Positions 62,866 through 64,000 of a DNA stretch of 64,000 nucleotides are shown piece after piece. Where the stretch lies: assembly GCA_017163975.1 (NCBI GenBank), contig JAFFSR010000316.1, positions 3,136,001-3,200,000 on the forward strand. Direction: 5' to 3'. Each line of letters opens with the position of its first letter. Position 1 is the first letter of the stretch. Both the position numbers and the translations under genes were made by a program. Below the pieces are notes generated by a model. It had not been told where the DNA came from. It saw only the letters and a program-made list of their open reading frames with translations, and searched no databases. This DNA comes from Anastatus disparis (taxonomy: Eukaryota > Arthropoda > Insecta > Hymenoptera > Eupelmidae).

Positions 62866-63197
62866 TTAAATAATACAGGAAAGAATAAAATTTCTAGAAC
62901 TTTACACGTCTCTCAACTAAAGATAGATACAGAATCCTTTCAATGGAAGATGTATGAAAAGATTTACGAATTATTACCAAAAGAATTCATGGTTGCTTAC
63001 AGAATTCTTCCATTGAAAGGATTTTGAAATGACTTGTGAATTCTTTATGAAATATTTTTATGTATTATTTTTAAAAGAATAATACCTCGGACATAGAATT
63101 ATTTCAGAATCCTTTCAGTGAAATATTTCTGAAAGATTGTAGTCCTTTCATGAATCCTTTCAGAATCCTTTCAAAATCCTTTCATGCTGTATGGGTA

Positions 63198-63428
63198 CTG
63201 GTAAAAAATTAATAAAAAGGTGTAAAAAAAATGAAACAAGAAAAAGTAAACTAGATAATTAACTATTGCGCATTTACAAAAGTGTTAGCAAAATATAACT
63301 TTTCTATCTACTTCCCTATTTTCTACTGAAATGGAATTTATTTTCCTTTTTATTAGGATACTGAGAATGAATTTTTTGGATATTGAGGGGATTTACCGTG
63401 GATGGATGACAAAGGAAGGTTGGTTGTC
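63198..63428. other. Spacer, nothing recognised
   Basis: AT-rich sequence with a short GC-richer end that leads into the possible exon on the minus strand. Confidence 0.4.
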
Positions 63429-63812
63429 TTAATTAAAGGTAGGAGTCTCTGAAGTTTCTACGCCTTCCGGTACATTGATAATATAATTACTTTGAGTTAT
63501 TTCCGGAAGCGCGCTTTCATCCATTATTCTATCGCTAGTCGCTTGAATGTCGCTGCTTACGCCGCGATCATCCCCCTCCCGGCGACAACTCGTCCATGTC
63601 ATCATCTCTATGTATAAGAAATACGGGGATCGGCAACAAAATCTGATTTACCGACATGAGATAGCTCTTAGTCATATATTCCGACTGCACAGGGTGCAGA
63701 GTCATTTTATGGATGAGCACTCGCAGAGGAGGGAAAAATACTTTTCCTAATTTATGTAAGCCACAGCTCGAGAAAAATCCTCTCTTTAAACTTACAAACG
63801 ACAGAATTTATA
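63429..63812 (-). other. Possible broken coding exon, unknown protein
   Basis: On the minus strand a frame is open from about 63810 to a TGA in a G-run near 63565 (contains VFFPPLRVLIHKMTLHP and LLPIPVFLIHRDDDMDEL). A second frame continues directly from the G-run to TAA 63429-63431 (contains DRIMDESALPEITQSNY and ends ETPTFN). The composition of both parts is protein-like and base composition is more balanced than in the surroundings, so one real frame with a one-base shift in the G-run is plausible. I do not recognise the protein. Confidence 0.3.
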
Positions 63813-64000
63813 TTCAAAAGGCGTCTTGCGCAATCAGATCGACATCCGCGTGCTCAGCGTAAGAGACCTATAGCGGTAGACGACTGATACACACAGAAGT
63901 CTCCCGGTGTGCAAGCGTAAATAATTAACAAAACGCGCACGTCGTCAAGTCGACCTCCTGGTGCTGGCGTAAAGGGCCAAGCACCGAGAAGCCTTCCTTC
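63813..64000. repeat. Two diverged copies of a ~110-bp unit
   Basis: GATCGACATCCGCGTGCTCAGCGTAAG at 63837 resembles AGTCGACCTCCTGGTGCTGGCGTAAAG at 63949. This is GC-richer sequence at the window edge, perhaps a terminal or untranslated part of an element that continues outside. Confidence 0.35.

Larger units (their letters stand above)
57721..63195. mobile_element. Family B element, copy 2, carrying a satellite array; TA duplication
   Basis: The left end CCCACACAGCATGAAAG and the right end CTTTCATGCTGTATGGG are inverted with one mismatch, with TA outside both (57719-57720, 63196-63197). The core is the 281-bp array (57931-61860), followed by a short unique stretch, a TTAA element (62228-62865) and CTTTCA-rich repeats up to the right end. 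The terminus is shared with the 29825-32039 element, whose own array has a different, 70-bp unit. No coding capacity. Confidence 0.85.

Overview
The window is eukaryotic and almost certainly from an insect. It holds one intact intron-bearing host gene, the alpha subunit of the nascent polypeptide-associated complex (alpha-NAC, 5 coding exons, 214 aa). Everything else is AT-rich and crowded with transposable elements of typical arthropod families. Hymenoptera (a wasp or ant) is my best guess at order level, but this is inference only; no marker in the window settles it.

Layout. 297-671: foldback MITE. 819-3789: long-TIR DNA transposon with a decayed transposase and a nested MITE. 3830-5610: compound palindrome, split by a Harbinger-like MITE, that runs up to the probable alpha-NAC promoter. 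5615-12121: alpha-NAC, with a LINE and several inverted repeats in intron 2 and a candidate C/D snoRNA in intron 4. 12472-19889: 7.4-kb palindromic composite whose arms carry a tRNA-like sequence and at least six younger insertions. 22095-32265: minus-strand Ty3/Gypsy LTR retrotransposon (gag, PR-RT, RNase H, IN) with two pol frameshifts and a 2.2-kb MITE inside its 5' LTR. 33257-35560: foldback element. 35599-35900: piggyBac-like MITE. 36405-41652: transposon whose two ~2-kb inverted arms each carry a transposase ORF and a 121-bp tandem array. 42.1-43.8 kb: MITE, LINE fragment, solo LTR. 44067-51252: TIR-flanked element with a broken protein-primed-type DNA polymerase B gene and a FLYWCH-type zinc-finger gene. 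51323-54193: second copy of a minisatellite-bearing MITE. 54.4-57.2 kb: tandem repeats and a tRNA-like sequence. 57721-63195: large TIR element filled with a 281-bp satellite in a 7-monomer higher-order arrangement.

The outstanding pattern is a set of elements (996, 9019, 13574, 16650, 29825, 33257, 50734, 51323, 57721) with CCC-initial terminal inverted repeats, most often close to CCCTGKT, and short target duplications, mostly 2 bp (TA, AG or CA). The body of each is made of tandem or inverted iterations of a short motif resembling its own subterminal sequence. Several insertions have their empty site preserved in a sister arm or sister LTR within the window, so boundaries and target duplications can be read directly. 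The second outstanding item is the compact (~7 kb) PolB element. It has a TATA-initiator promoter at the inner edge of one TIR and two spliceosomal introns, and I recognise no integrase, ATPase or capsid gene in it.
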